A DNA stretch of 64,000 nucleotides from CBDHDN01 sp965261585. Its GTDB lineage: Bacteria; Pseudomonadota; Alphaproteobacteria; UBA6615. Positions 45,799 to 54,915 of this stretch are shown one piece after another. Both the position numbers and the translations under genes were made by a program. The stretch lies in assembly GCA_965261585.1 (NCBI GenBank), contig CBDHDN010000064.1:186001-250000 (forward strand), written 5' to 3'. The notes under the pieces are model-generated. The model did no database searches, was not told the DNA's origin, and worked only from the letters and a program-made list of their open reading frames with translations. The first letter of the stretch is position 1, and every line of letters begins with the position of its first letter.

Positions 45799-46730
45799 GC
45801 CGGGCGGAGCGGCGCGCGATGGTTGTGCGCGACCACCCGGCGTTGAGCCTGAGCCGGCAATGCCGCCTGCTGTCGGTCGGACGTTCCTCGCTCTACTACG
45901 AGCCGACGGGGGAGAGCGCCGAGACGCTCGCACTGATGCGGCGGATCGACGAGCTCTTCCTGAAGTATCCGTTTTACGGCGCCCGTCGGATGGCACTTCA
46001 CGTGCGCCGCGAGGGCGTGCGTATCGGGCGCCGCCGGGCCGGGCGGCTGATGAGCCTGATGGGGCTTCAGGCGATCTATCGGGCGCCGCGTACCAGCGAT
46101 CCGCACCCCGAGCACCGGGTCTACCCATATCTGCTGCGGGGCCTGGCGATCGAGCGGGCGAACCATGTCTGGTGCGCCGATATCACCTATATCCCGGTGC
46201 AGCGCGGCTTCCTTTACCTGGTGGCGATCATGGACTGGGCGAGCCGGTACGTCCTGGCCTGGCGGCTGTCGAACACGCTGGACGCGAGCTTCTGCACAGA
46301 CGCTCTCGAAGAGGTCCTGGCCCGGCATGGCGCGCCGGAGATATTCAACACCGACCAGGGCAGCCAGTTCACCAGCTTCGCCTTCACCGGGCGCCTGCAG
46401 GCGGCCGGCATCCGGATCTCGATGGATGGCAGGGGCCGGTGCATGGACAATATCTTCATCGAGCGGCTGTGGCGCTCGCTCAAATACGAAGCGATCTATC
46501 TCCACGAGATCGCCGACGGCTTCTCCGCCCGGCGCCTGATCCGTGATTGGGTCCGCTTTTACAACCTTGAGAGGCCGCACTTGGCGCTGGACGGGCGGAC
46601 CCCGGCCGAGGCATATCGCGGCGAGCCGCCTGTGGGTATGATGGACAAGCCGCTCCGCGCCTTGCCCACATCCCCACAGGCGCAACCGCAGCAGCAGGAA
46701 GATCGCATGAAAGGGATTCTGGCGGCTTGA
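45795..46730 (+). CDS. IS3-family transposase OrfB
   Basis: 311 residues, HTH_21 plus integrase core. DDE: VWCADITYIPVQRGFLY (first Asp), FNTDQGSQFTS (second Asp), DNIFIERLWRSLKYE (Glu). Overlaps orfA by 4 bp, probably expressed as an OrfAB fusion by -1 frameshifting. Intact. Confidence 0.5.
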   Translation: MSRAERRAMVVRDHPALSLSRQCRLLSVGRSSLYYEPTGESAETLALMRRIDELFLKYPFYGARRMALHVRREGVRIGRRRAGRLMSLMGLQAIYRAPRTSDPHPEHRVYPYLLRGLAIERANHVWCADITYIPVQRGFLYLVAIMDWASRYVLAWRLSNTLDASFCTDALEEVLARHGAPEIFNTDQGSQFTSFAFTGRLQAAGIRISMDGRGRCMDNIFIERLWRSLKYEAIYLHEIADGFSARRLIRDWVRFYNLERPHLALDGRTPAEAYRGEPPVGMMDKPLRALPTSPQAQPQQQEDRMKGILAA

Positions 46731-47039
46731 GAAACAACCGTAATACACCTTAACTCAGCCGCCAGGCTGTCCGAATAGGCGAGGCCACCTCAGGTGGCGT
46801 GCAGGCAGATTAGCTTAGGATGGCTGAGAGCGCATGAGAGTGAGGCATCGAACGCCAATGGTCAGAGAGACGGCCTCGTCAATTGCAGACTGGATTGACG
46901 CATGTTCGACCGAGGAACGCGGCCAAAGTTGCTACCGATGAGCAGCTGAGGCTGCTCATCGCACCATCCCCGGCCAGACATCGGGGAATGATTGCCATCG
47001 TCGTGGTCCGGTTCTTTTGGTGAGAAAGAGGACGCACCC

Positions 47040-48107
47040 ATGCCTAGAGAACTGCTCAACCTGTTCGACTACGAAGCCCGCGCCTGTGAGATCATGCCGA
47101 AGTCCGTGTTGGATATGGTCCAGCGCGGGGCCGTTGACGAGGTTACGACGAGGCGCATCCGGCCCGCTTTCGACTCCATCTTGCTGCGTCCCAGGATGCT
47201 ACGCAACGTGGCGAATCGCGAGCTCTCAACAACAGTTCTGGGACAGAAAATCAGCTTTCCTGTCATGTCCGCCTCGCCGGGGCGACACCAATACGCCGAT
47301 CCCGACGGCGAGCTCGCTACTGTCCGGGCGGCTGCGGCGGTGGGAACGGTTATGGTGCGCAGCCACTTCTCGGATTACAGCCTGGAGGAAATGGCAGAAG
47401 CAGCCAAAGGGCCGCGCTGGTTTCAGCTTTACGTGTACCCAGATCGGGAGTTTACCAAGGAATGCATTCAACGGGCTGAAGCCGCGGGATACTCGGCCAT
47501 AGTCCTGACTTTCGGCGCGCCTTCTGGCGCGCAGGCGGACACCCGGAACAATTTCGTCGACCCCGAGATGACGCCGGGGAATCTGGTGCAGAGAAATCCT
47601 GACGGCAGGCTGCGACCGGTCCCAGCGCTTGCAGACGTTGATCTTTCCATGACCTGGTCGATCCTGGAGTGGATCCGCGCCGTTACTTCTCTCCCCATCG
47701 TTGTGAAAGGCATCATGAGTCCTCATGATGCCAGATTGGCCGTTGAGAACGGTGCTGCGGGCGTGATTGTCTCCAATCATGCCGCGCGCCCCTTTGACGG
47801 CCCCATCACCACAATTGAGGCTCTACCTTACGTCGTCGATGCCGTCGGTGGGCGTTGCGAAGTGTACCTCGATGGGGGCGTGAGGAGAGGCATTGACGTG
47901 CTGAAAGCGCTCGCCTTAGGCGCCAGAGCCTGCCTTATCGGGACACCCCTGTTTTACGCCTTAGCAGTCGACGGTGAGAATGGCATGCGCCACATTTTTG
48001 AGATCCTGAAAAACGAACTCGATCTCGCCATGGCCATGTGTGGCGCGAGGACGATCGATGACATCGACCCGAGCCTCGTGACCCGGCCGGAGCTGGCTGC
48101 CTTCTGA
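47040..48107 (+). CDS. FMN-dependent alpha-hydroxy-acid oxidase/dehydrogenase, first paralogue
   Basis: 355 residues from ATG 47040 after AAAGAGGA. Oxidises an (S)-2-hydroxy acid to the 2-oxo acid using FMN, in the L-lactate dehydrogenase/glycolate oxidase family. Seen: PVMSASPGRHQYADPDGE (FMN phosphate region), FQLYVYPDRE (Tyr129-type), SLPIVVKGIMSPHDA (catalytic Lys), SNHAARPFDG (active-site His and Arg; canonical SNHGGRQLD), EVYLDGGVRRGIDVLKAL. The YDY motif near the N-terminus is LDM here, so the substrate may be unusual. It is 51 bp upstream of a paralogue. Confidence 0.5.
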   Translation: MPRELLNLFDYEARACEIMPKSVLDMVQRGAVDEVTTRRIRPAFDSILLRPRMLRNVANRELSTTVLGQKISFPVMSASPGRHQYADPDGELATVRAAAAVGTVMVRSHFSDYSLEEMAEAAKGPRWFQLYVYPDREFTKECIQRAEAAGYSAIVLTFGAPSGAQADTRNNFVDPEMTPGNLVQRNPDGRLRPVPALADVDLSMTWSILEWIRAVTSLPIVVKGIMSPHDARLAVENGAAGVIVSNHAARPFDGPITTIEALPYVVDAVGGRCEVYLDGGVRRGIDVLKALALGARACLIGTPLFYALAVDGENGMRHIFEILKNELDLAMAMCGARTIDDIDPSLVTRPELAAF

Positions 48108-48158
48108 GCGCCGACGCACACACACCGATAACCGTCCCGCTGCAAACTGGAGGGAGAC

Positions 48159-49277
48159 ATGTTCGAGGAACACGGCCTGCTGAACCTGCACGACCTCGAA
48201 GCCCGCGCCAGGGTTGTGATGCGCAAGGGCATCTTTGATTTCGTTGGTGGCGGCTTCAACGACGAGACCACCTACAAGAGGACCCGGTATATCTTCGACT
48301 CTATCGGCTTGGTCCCGCGCTACCTAGCGGACGTTAGCAGTGTGGACACCTCCACCACCATCCTCGGGCACAAGATTAGCCTCCCCGTCCTGGCCGCACC
48401 CTCAGCACCCCAGATCGCAGCACACCCGGACGGAGACCTAGCCACGTGTCGGGCAGTTGGCGCCGCGGGCACTATCGAGATTCTCAGTCACAACGCCGAC
48501 TTCACGATCGAGGAGGTCGCAGCAGCCGCCACCGGTCCGGTCTGGTGCAACATCTTTATGCACAAGGATCGCGAGTATATGCGCCAGTACGTCAAGCGGG
48601 CTGAGGCGGCCGGGTGTACGGCATTTTGCTGGTCGGTGGACATGCCCCTCGACATGCCGAGGGAGCAGTTGTTGCGAAATCCCGACGCCAACGTGGCATC
48701 ACTACAGCGGTGGGCAAACCTAACTCGCAAGGACCCCGAGGGTAGAGCGGTCGTCCTGAACTTCAAGGAGCAGCTTGACCCCTCCGCAACGTGGGAAGAT
48801 ATGGACTGGCTCCGCTCCATTACGTCACTGCCCATTGTGGTCAAGGGCATCCTCCGCGGCGACGATGCCCGCCTGTGTATCGAGCATGGGGCGAGCGGCA
48901 TCGTGGTCTCGAACCACGGGGCAATGATGGTAGACGGCATGATCCCGGCCATAGAAGCGCTCCCCGAGGTCATAGACGCAGTCGCCGGACGATGCGAGGT
49001 GCTGATGGACGGCGGCATCCGCAGGGGGATCGACGTCCTCAAGGCGGTCGCCATTGGCGCAAAGGCAGTCCTTATCGGACGTCCCATCTGGTACGGCTTG
49101 GCGGCTGGAGGCGAGGCCGGCGTCCGCCAGGTATTTGAGATCTTGCAGCGTGAGCTGGCCGACGCCATGACCATGTGTGGCGTTGCGAAGACGGCCGACC
49201 TGAACCGGAGCTTGCTGGTGAAGGTGCCCACCCTCTATGAGGCGGGCGGTTTCACCGCGAAGTGGACGGCAGCGTAA
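48159..49277 (+). CDS. FMN-dependent alpha-hydroxy-acid oxidase-like protein with altered active site, second paralogue
   Basis: 372 residues from ATG 48159 with GGAGGGAG. Same fold as the preceding gene: SLPVLAAPSAPQIAAHPDGD, SLPIVVKGILRGDDA (Lys), SNHGAMMVDG and EVLMDGGIRRGIDVLKAV. The active-site His is kept, but the substrate-carboxylate Arg of SNHGGR is replaced by Met, and the FQLY Tyr position reads WCNIFMH. Two of the usual catalytic residues are therefore missing, so it either uses another kind of substrate or has a non-oxidase role. Tandem arrangement suggests a heteromer or consecutive steps. Confidence 0.5.
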   Translation: MFEEHGLLNLHDLEARARVVMRKGIFDFVGGGFNDETTYKRTRYIFDSIGLVPRYLADVSSVDTSTTILGHKISLPVLAAPSAPQIAAHPDGDLATCRAVGAAGTIEILSHNADFTIEEVAAAATGPVWCNIFMHKDREYMRQYVKRAEAAGCTAFCWSVDMPLDMPREQLLRNPDANVASLQRWANLTRKDPEGRAVVLNFKEQLDPSATWEDMDWLRSITSLPIVVKGILRGDDARLCIEHGASGIVVSNHGAMMVDGMIPAIEALPEVIDAVAGRCEVLMDGGIRRGIDVLKAVAIGAKAVLIGRPIWYGLAAGGEAGVRQVFEILQRELADAMTMCGVAKTADLNRSLLVKVPTLYEAGGFTAKWTAA

Positions 49278-49351
49278 GTCTTGGACAGTCAGCGCCGCCG
49301 ACATCGACACCGACAAGGTATCGTGGCACGTCCCCTCCCCGAGAATAGCAT

Positions 49352-49678
49352 GTGGCCGAACTCCTCAACACGCTACTCGATCGGGGTGTCAACCTGATCG
49401 ACACTGCGGCCTCTTACAGCGGCTCCGAAGCGGCGATCGGCGAGGCCATCGGTCACCGCCGCGACGACTATTTGCTGGTTTCGAAATGCGGTCAGGCTTT
49501 CGAAGACATCGAAGGTGCGGCCTGGTCGGCTGCGGCAATCGAGCAGACCGTGGAACGTACGCTACGGCGCCTCAATACCAACCATATCGATGTCGTTCTG
49601 CTGCATTCATGCGACCTGGCGACCCTGAAAAAGGGCGAGGCCCTCGGCGCGCTGGTCAAGGCGCGCGATGCCGGTCCT
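49352..49678 (+). pseudogene. Aldo/keto reductase fragment
   Basis: Encodes LLNTLLDRGVNLIDTAASYS, GSEAAIGEAIGHRRDDYLLV, SKCGQAF and NTNHIDVVLLHSCDLATLKK, the first half of an aldo/keto reductase barrel. All four catalytic residues (Asp in DTAASY, its Tyr, Lys in VSKCG, His in LLHSCD) are present. About 35 N-terminal residues are missing (first start GTG 49352), and similarity ends after KARDAG at about 49,678. It directly follows the hydroxyacid oxidase genes, so it was probably the next gene of that operon. Confidence 0.5.
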
Positions 49679-49931
49679 CTTCCCGCTCGCTCTACGCGCC
49701 GAGCGAAGGCATTATGGCGGCCGGCGCTATGCAAGATGACGTGGGTTGCTGCATCTCCTCGGACTCGCGAACGCCGCCGGATCCTGGGCCTGTACCAGGA
49801 AGCTCGTGGTCACGACGCCGCCTTTGATGCCGGCGCCCGCCAGGACGCCGCCCAACGTCGCCGCTGTCAGGGAGGGTTCGACAAGGAACGACAGAACTTG
49901 TGATAGACCCAGTCAGGACGTTGGCAACATC
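49679..49931. other. Decayed region between two pseudogenes
   Basis: No intact gene. On the minus strand a stretch from about 49,895 to 49,770 reads as protein-like sequence (FLVEPSLTAATLGGVLAGAG; IKGGVVTTSFLVQAQDPAAF) but has neither a start nor a recognised family. It is probably a gene remnant. Confidence 0.5.
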
Positions 49932-50648
49932 CTGCTTCTGGAGCACCTCAACGTCACGGTGCCCGACCAGGAGACGGCAACGACTTTCTACGTCACGGGG
50001 CTGGGATTTACGCGCGATCCATACATGATGGTCGGATCGGACAACATGTGGATCAACGTCGGCCGGCAGCAGTTCACATGCCGAAGGGGCCGCCGCAACG
50101 GTTCAGGGGAGTGGTCGGCCTGGTTGTGCCCGACATCGAGGCGCTAGAGGACAGGCTGTCCCGCGTGGCCGGCGCCCTCGAGGGAACCCTGTTCGGGTTC
50201 CGCTCGCGCAAGGACGTGATCGACGTGACTGGTCCGTGGGGAAACACATTTCGGCTGCACGCGTCGGTGGCCGGGTTTTCCGGCGCGCTCGGCCTGGCCT
50301 ATCTGGAGATGGCCGTACAGGCGGGGACGGCAAACGACATTGCGGCGTTTTATGAGCAATCGCTGCGAGCCCGGACATGGGTGCGCGACGTTGGATCGGG
50401 CAGCGCGCGCGGAGGTATGCGTTGGCCCCGGGCAGCGGCCCATCTATCGGGAGTCGGAGGGCGCCGCAGCCGATTACGACGGATGTAGCGCACCCGGTTC
50501 CTTGGACACAAGTTTGTCTCACGCGGCGGGCCTGATTGAGATCGCGGCGTGCCACGCCTGACGAGCTTGAGCGGGGCTCAGGTAGCCGTTCTTTTCGACG
50601 ATCCACTGCGGAACCTGTCAACGACTTTAAGACACCGACGGTTTCTAT

Positions 50649-51650
50649 TTACTGACTCGTTTCTCCTGTTGTGGAAGTGGCGGGTGGGTTGATCCAGACG
50701 GCTTCGGGAAGCGGGGCGGGTTTCGGGGTGCCGTGGACGAAGCGTTCGGGGTGAAGGGCCCAGGCGGCTTGCAGGGTACGTCCGCGCTGAGCCAGCACAT
50801 CCGGTGCCCGGTGATGATGGACATCATCGGGGGTGAGCATCGCGATCCCGGCATGGCGGTGCTCGGTGTTGTACCAGGGGAAGAACGACCGGCAGAAGGC
50901 GACGGAGGCGGTAACGTCTTCGAAGCGCCCAGGGAAGCCGGGGTGATACTTCAGGGTCTTGAACTGCGCTTCGGAGAACGGGTTGTCATCGCTGACCTGG
51001 GGGCGGCTCAGAGAGCGGGTGACCCCGAGGTCGGCGAGGAGTTGGGCGGTACACTTGCTGGTCATCGGCGCGCCGCGGTCCGAATGCAGGGTGAGCACCT
51101 GGGGCTCGATGCCTTGCTTGAGACAGGTTTCCTCGATCAGCGTCGCGGCGAGCGCGGCGTTCTCCCGATCGGCAACCATCCAGCCCACGACGCAGCGGCT
51201 GAAGATGTCGAGCAAGACATAGAGGTAGAAGGACGTCCAGCGTTTGGGCCCCCGGAGCCGGGTGATATCCCAGGACCAGGTCTGGTTGGGGCCCGTGGCC
51301 ACCAGCTCGAGCTTGGTGTAGCAGGGATGACTGCGCTGATTGCGCCGCTCTCGCACCGGCTGGTTCGCGGCCAGGATCCGGTACATCGTGCGCTCGGCGC
51401 ACAGATACTGGCCTTCATCGAGCAGCGTCGCGACGACCTCGGCCGGTGACCGGTCGACGAAGCGCGGGCTGGCGAGCACGTCGAGGACGTGCGCGCGTTC
51501 GGACGCACACAGGGCCCGGGCGGGCGTAGGACGGGGCTGCTGATGCCCGGGAGCGGGCCTCTGACGACGGTAGAAGGAAGCCCGTGGCACCCCCAGCGCT
51601 CGGCACGCCGGCGCCACGCCGACCTGCGATGCGAGCGGCTGGACGGCCAT
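50649..51650 (-). CDS. IS3-family transposase OrfB (nested element)
   Basis: 333 residues. HTH_21 segment (PAEVVATLLDEGQYLCAERT) and integrase core: QTWSWDITRLRGPKRW (first Asp), LTLHSDRGAPMTSK (second Asp), VSDDNPFSEAQFKTLKYH (Glu). Intact. Confidence 0.5.
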   Translation of the reverse strand: MAVQPLASQVGVAPACRALGVPRASFYRRQRPAPGHQQPRPTPARALCASERAHVLDVLASPRFVDRSPAEVVATLLDEGQYLCAERTMYRILAANQPVRERRNQRSHPCYTKLELVATGPNQTWSWDITRLRGPKRWTSFYLYVLLDIFSRCVVGWMVADRENAALAATLIEETCLKQGIEPQVLTLHSDRGAPMTSKCTAQLLADLGVTRSLSRPQVSDDNPFSEAQFKTLKYHPGFPGRFEDVTASVAFCRSFFPWYNTEHRHAGIAMLTPDDVHHHRAPDVLAQRGRTLQAAWALHPERFVHGTPKPAPLPEAVWINPPATSTTGETSQ

Positions 51651-52138
51651 CAGCAGTCCTTCCCGTGTTCGAGGCTGAATCCCAGCAGCCCGGCAACTTT
51701 TCCCTGGACGTCCAGGATCGTATGGGCGGTGTGCAGCTCCTTCTCCAGCCGAGCCACTTTCGCCTCGAGCTCGTGCACCTTCGCGCTGAGGGGGTTGCGC
51801 TCGGCGGGCTTCCGACCGCGTTTGCTCGGGGTCAGGCCTTGAAGCGACCCCTCACGCCGCGCCCTGCGCCATTCCGTCAGATGGGAGCTGTACAGCCCCT
51901 CGCGGCGAAGCAGCCGGCCCACCTCGCCGGGCTGCGTGCAGCTCTCTGCCTCCTCCAGAATCCGCAGTCGATACTGCGCGGTGAACTTGCGCCTCTTCGG
52001 CTTGGCCACGACCTCCGGGTCCGGCGTTGGCCGCGCGTGGCTGGCTCCGGCCCCGGGGGCCTCGTCGCGACGCTCCTCGACCCCCAGGGCCGGAGCGTCC
52101 ATCTCTTGCAATGTCATCGATTCTCTCTCTGCGGTCAT
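51650..52138 (-). CDS. IS3-family transposase OrfA (nested element)
   Basis: 162 residues. HTH domain FTAQYRLRILEEAESCTQPG and EVGRLLRREGLYSSHLTEWR, then a leucine zipper-like coiled coil (LSAKVHELEAKVARLEKELH). A longer, charged N-terminus than most OrfA proteins. The stop overlaps the orfB start by one base. Confidence 0.5.
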   Translation of the reverse strand: MTAERESMTLQEMDAPALGVEERRDEAPGAGASHARPTPDPEVVAKPKRRKFTAQYRLRILEEAESCTQPGEVGRLLRREGLYSSHLTEWRRARREGSLQGLTPSKRGRKPAERNPLSAKVHELEAKVARLEKELHTAHTILDVQGKVAGLLGFSLEHGKDC

Positions 52139-53023
52139 TGGTATTCACCTCCACCGCCCTACAGTAATTCCAAGGGGGCCGGTGTCTCAGTGAGGTTGGC
52201 AGAGAGGGCTGGGCATTGTAGAGTTCGACGAAGTCGCGGACGGCGTCCCGCAGCTCCGCGATGTTGCGGTAGATGCGACCATGGATGGTCTGTTCCTTCA
52301 GCGTGCGATTGAACCGCTCGGCGACGCCGTTGGTCTGGGGCTCGGCGACGAAGGCGTAGGACGGCTGGATGCCCCAGAACTTGATCTGGTTGGTGAAGTG
52401 GTCCGACAGATACTGGGAGCCGTGATCCATCCGCAAGGCCAGCCCCCGAGCCGCGCCGGCCGCGGTCGAGCCATACAGCCCGGCAAGCCCCATGGAGATC
52501 GGCTGCAGGGCGGCGAAGCGGTCGCCGCGCTTGCAGACATGCCAGCCGACACACTCGGCGTTCCAATGCTCGACGGCGGTAAAGATCCAGCCTCAGCCGT
52601 CGTCCACCGTGAACACCCGAACGCCATCGGTGCCCCACATGAGGTTCGGGGCATGAGTGATGATCTCACCGTCATGGGGATTGCCGCCACGGCGGCGGCA
52701 GCGATGGGGCGAGAGCAGATTGTTCTCGCGCATCAGGCGGAGCACCCGCTTGCGGGCAACCCGGATGTCGCGACAGACCCGAAGCCGAGCCCAGACCTTG
52801 CGGTAGCCCTCGCCCTCCCAGGGCGATGCCTCCAGGTCGGCTTCGATCGCCACCAGCAGCGCCTGGTCCGAGATCGCGGGCTTCGGTCCCCGACGCTTTG
52901 CCGGCGGCTGCTCGGCGTGCTGGCCGGAGGTCATGGCGTAGAACGAGGAGCGGGCCATGCCCCAGGCGGCGCAGACCCGCCGCAGGCCGTAGGCCAGACC
53001 CGTGCCGGGCGAGGTGGCGGCAC

Positions 53024-53434
53024 TCATCGCCGCGACCTCCGCCGCCCCAAAGGGCCGAAGGTCTCCGTCTTGGCCTCCAGCAGTTCCACCTGCATGGTCA
53101 ACTCTCCGATCCGCTTCATGGCGCTATCCAGTTCCGCCTGCACCGGATCGCCCTTGCGTTGCTTGAGCGAGGCGTCGATCCCGCCGATCGCTTTCTCACG
53201 CCACTGCTCGAGCCGGAAGATCTCTACGCCCAACTGGCGCGACAGAAGTTGCACCGGCTCGTCACGCAAAAGCCGCAGAACGACCTCACGCTTGCGCGCC
53301 ACCGTCCATCGCTGGCCAAGTCCCAGCGGGCCTGCCGGCAAAGCCTGGCCTGGGGAAAACGTGGCCGAGCCAAGCTCGCCCGCATTTACCACAGGCCCAT
53401 CAACAGCAACTTTCTTCTCAAAATTATCGGTCAT
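53024..53434 (-). CDS. IS3-like OrfA (copy 3)
   Basis: 136 residues from ATG 53434, identical to copies 1 and 2 except for one substitution (GSATFS for GSSTFS). Its orfB partner in this copy is destroyed. Confidence 0.5.
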   Translation of the reverse strand: MTDNFEKKVAVDGPVVNAGELGSATFSPGQALPAGPLGLGQRWTVARKREVVLRLLRDEPVQLLSRQLGVEIFRLEQWREKAIGGIDASLKQRKGDPVQAELDSAMKRIGELTMQVELLEAKTETFGPLGRRRSRR

Positions 53435-53859
53435 GTTCCGGTCCTCCTTGGACACTTCGATTAAGCCAATTCTGTGTCCAAGGAAATCGGGTCCGACTCA
53501 CCGATTACGACGGACACCACATCGCGATCTACGTGGCCGACTTCTCGGGCCCCTATGAATGGTTGATAGAGAGAGGGCTCGTGATGGTGGAGGACAATGA
53601 CCATCAATACAGGTGCCAGGACCTCGTGCCGCCGCACGGCGGACGCGCCATCTGGACCATGGAGCACGAGATCAGGAGCCTGCATCATCCCCACTGGAAT
53701 CGCTGGCTCGTCAACCGCGCCGGCCCCGATCGGCTCGGCGGTTTGCGTCTATCGCCTTAGCCTGAGGACCCGGCAGCCAATGCCTGCGCCCGCGTGGCGC
53801 TTTTCCGTGGCGACGCGCGCGGCACGGCGCCGCCTTGCAGATCTTCACTTTTTGACCCA

Positions 53860-54741
53860 ATGAGTGGCACTACGGCGCGGGCCCGCGGCACGAATAATGC
53901 CCGCGGCATTCTGTTTATGGTCGTGGCCTTCTTCGTGTTCCCGCTCCTGGATGCCCAATCGAAGTATCTGAGCCAGCACCTACCCGTGCTGCAGATTGCT
54001 TGGGCCCGGAATTTCGGGCTCCTCGTCGTTGTGGCCGTCGCGTTCTGGCCGCGGCATGGCCGGGCCTTGCTGCGCAGCAGCCGGCCGGGATTGCAGCTGC
54101 TGCGCGGTGTAATGGTCGTATTGTCGACGGTCCTGTTTCTGACCGCCCTCCACTTCGTGCCACTGGCCGAGGTGGTCGCGGTGAGCTTTGTCGCGCCCTT
54201 GGTTGTGACGGCCTTGAGTGGCGTATTGCTCAAGGAGCGCGCGGGTGCCCGCCGTTGGATCGCGGTGTTCGTGGGGTTCGCCGCCACAGTGATTATTATT
54301 CGGCCCGGCCTGGGTGTAATACACCCGGCGGCCTTCCTGGTGCTTGGCGCGACCTCGTTGTTTGGGCTGTACCAGATCGTGGCGCGCTTCCTGAGCGACA
54401 CCGACGATGCTAGCACAACGCTATCCTACACCGCGATCACTGGTGCGATCCTACTGACGCTCGTCGTGCCGTTCGTCTGGGTCTGGCCCGCCTCGCCACT
54501 TGACGCAGCGATGCTGGCGGGCCTTGGCCTGTGGGCCGCAGCTGGTGAGTTTGCCGTGATCAAGGCCTTCGAAGCTGCGCCGGGTGCGGTCGTCGCGCCG
54601 TTCCAGTACACATCGATCGTATGGGCGACGTTCTATGGCTTCGTCTTGTTCGCCGATCTGCCCGACGCTTGGACCCTCGTCGGCGCGGCCATCCTAATCG
54701 CCTCAGGGCTGTATACTCTCCGCCGTGAGTCCCGCACGTGA
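53860..54741 (+). CDS. DMT-superfamily transporter (EamA family)
   Basis: 293 residues from ATG 53860; an upstream start adds a non-conserved leader. Two EamA repeats, about ten membrane helices, such as ILFMVVAFFVFPLLDAQSKY in repeat one and AFLVLGATSLFGLYQIVARF in repeat two. Conserved AEVVAVSFVAPLVVTALSG at the end of repeat one and PFQYTSIVWATFYGFVLFAD near the end. Probably exports small metabolites or amino acids; no specific substrate can be inferred. Intact and not obviously part of an operon. Confidence 0.5.
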   Translation: MSGTTARARGTNNARGILFMVVAFFVFPLLDAQSKYLSQHLPVLQIAWARNFGLLVVVAVAFWPRHGRALLRSSRPGLQLLRGVMVVLSTVLFLTALHFVPLAEVVAVSFVAPLVVTALSGVLLKERAGARRWIAVFVGFAATVIIIRPGLGVIHPAAFLVLGATSLFGLYQIVARFLSDTDDASTTLSYTAITGAILLTLVVPFVWVWPASPLDAAMLAGLGLWAAAGEFAVIKAFEAAPGAVVAPFQYTSIVWATFYGFVLFADLPDAWTLVGAAILIASGLYTLRRESRT

Positions 54742-54915
54742 GCATCTTGTGCGGCTGACTGCTGCCCACGCTTAAGGGCTGCGTTTCAGGAAGGCACAGC
54801 TCTTACCGCGCCGCGTCTCCGACAGAACCTCTCCGCCGATGCATTTGCCGCGGTTAAGCAGGCAATGTAACGTCGGACCATACGGTCCCGCTCATGAGTA
54901 CAAATAGATAATCCT

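Larger units (their letters stand above)
45448..46792 (+). mobile_element. IS3-family insertion sequence, complete
   Basis: 1,345 bp. Ends TGAGGTGGCCCCGG... and, read inward from the right, TGAGGTGGCCTCGCC..., with 3-bp duplications ggt at 45445-45447 and 46793-46795. orfA and orfB overlap by ATGA. Different subgroup from the 14-bp-duplication element and from the element at 50.6 kb. Confidence 0.5.
50609..52208 (-). mobile_element. IS3-family insertion sequence nested inside the IS3-like element
   Basis: 1,600 bp, with inverted ends sharing CTGtCAAC and AGACACCG blocks, and 3-bp duplications ctg at 50606-50608 and 52209-52211. It carries orfA and orfB overlapping by 1 bp (TGATG). It is the youngest layer of a three-level stack. 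Confidence 0.5.
50519..53027 (-). pseudogene. IS3-like orfB, nonsense mutation and IS insertion (copy 3)
   Basis: Starts at 53027 and matches the intact orfB until VDDG, where TGG has become TGA (near 52,593). It continues in frame to NAQ, is interrupted by the nested IS (50609-52208) and resumes with the last codons up to 50,519. Doubly inactivated. Confidence 0.5.
50484..53500 (-). mobile_element. IS3-like element with 14-bp target duplication, copy 3 (split by another IS)
   Basis: Flanked by the 14-mer ccgattacgacgga at 50470-50483 and 53501-53514. Removing the nested 1,600-bp element and its 3-bp duplication leaves 1,414 bp, the length of copy 1. orfB is also broken by a nonsense mutation. 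Confidence 0.5.
49932..53760 (+). pseudogene. VOC-family gene split by nested insertion sequences
   Basis: The 5' part encodes LLLEHLNVTVPDQETATTFY and LGFTRDPYMM, loses one base at about 50,078, continues HMPKGPPQRFRGVVGLVVPD and DVTGPWGNTFRLHA, and changes frame again near 50,410 to PGQRPIYRESEGAAADYDG. The IS3-like element starts at 50,484. Beyond it the same frame resumes HHIAIYVADFSGPYEWLIER and ends at TAG 53,760. The joined product of about 280 residues is a two-module VOC (glyoxalase/extradiol dioxygenase) protein. No start codon is evident at the 5' end. Confidence 0.5.
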
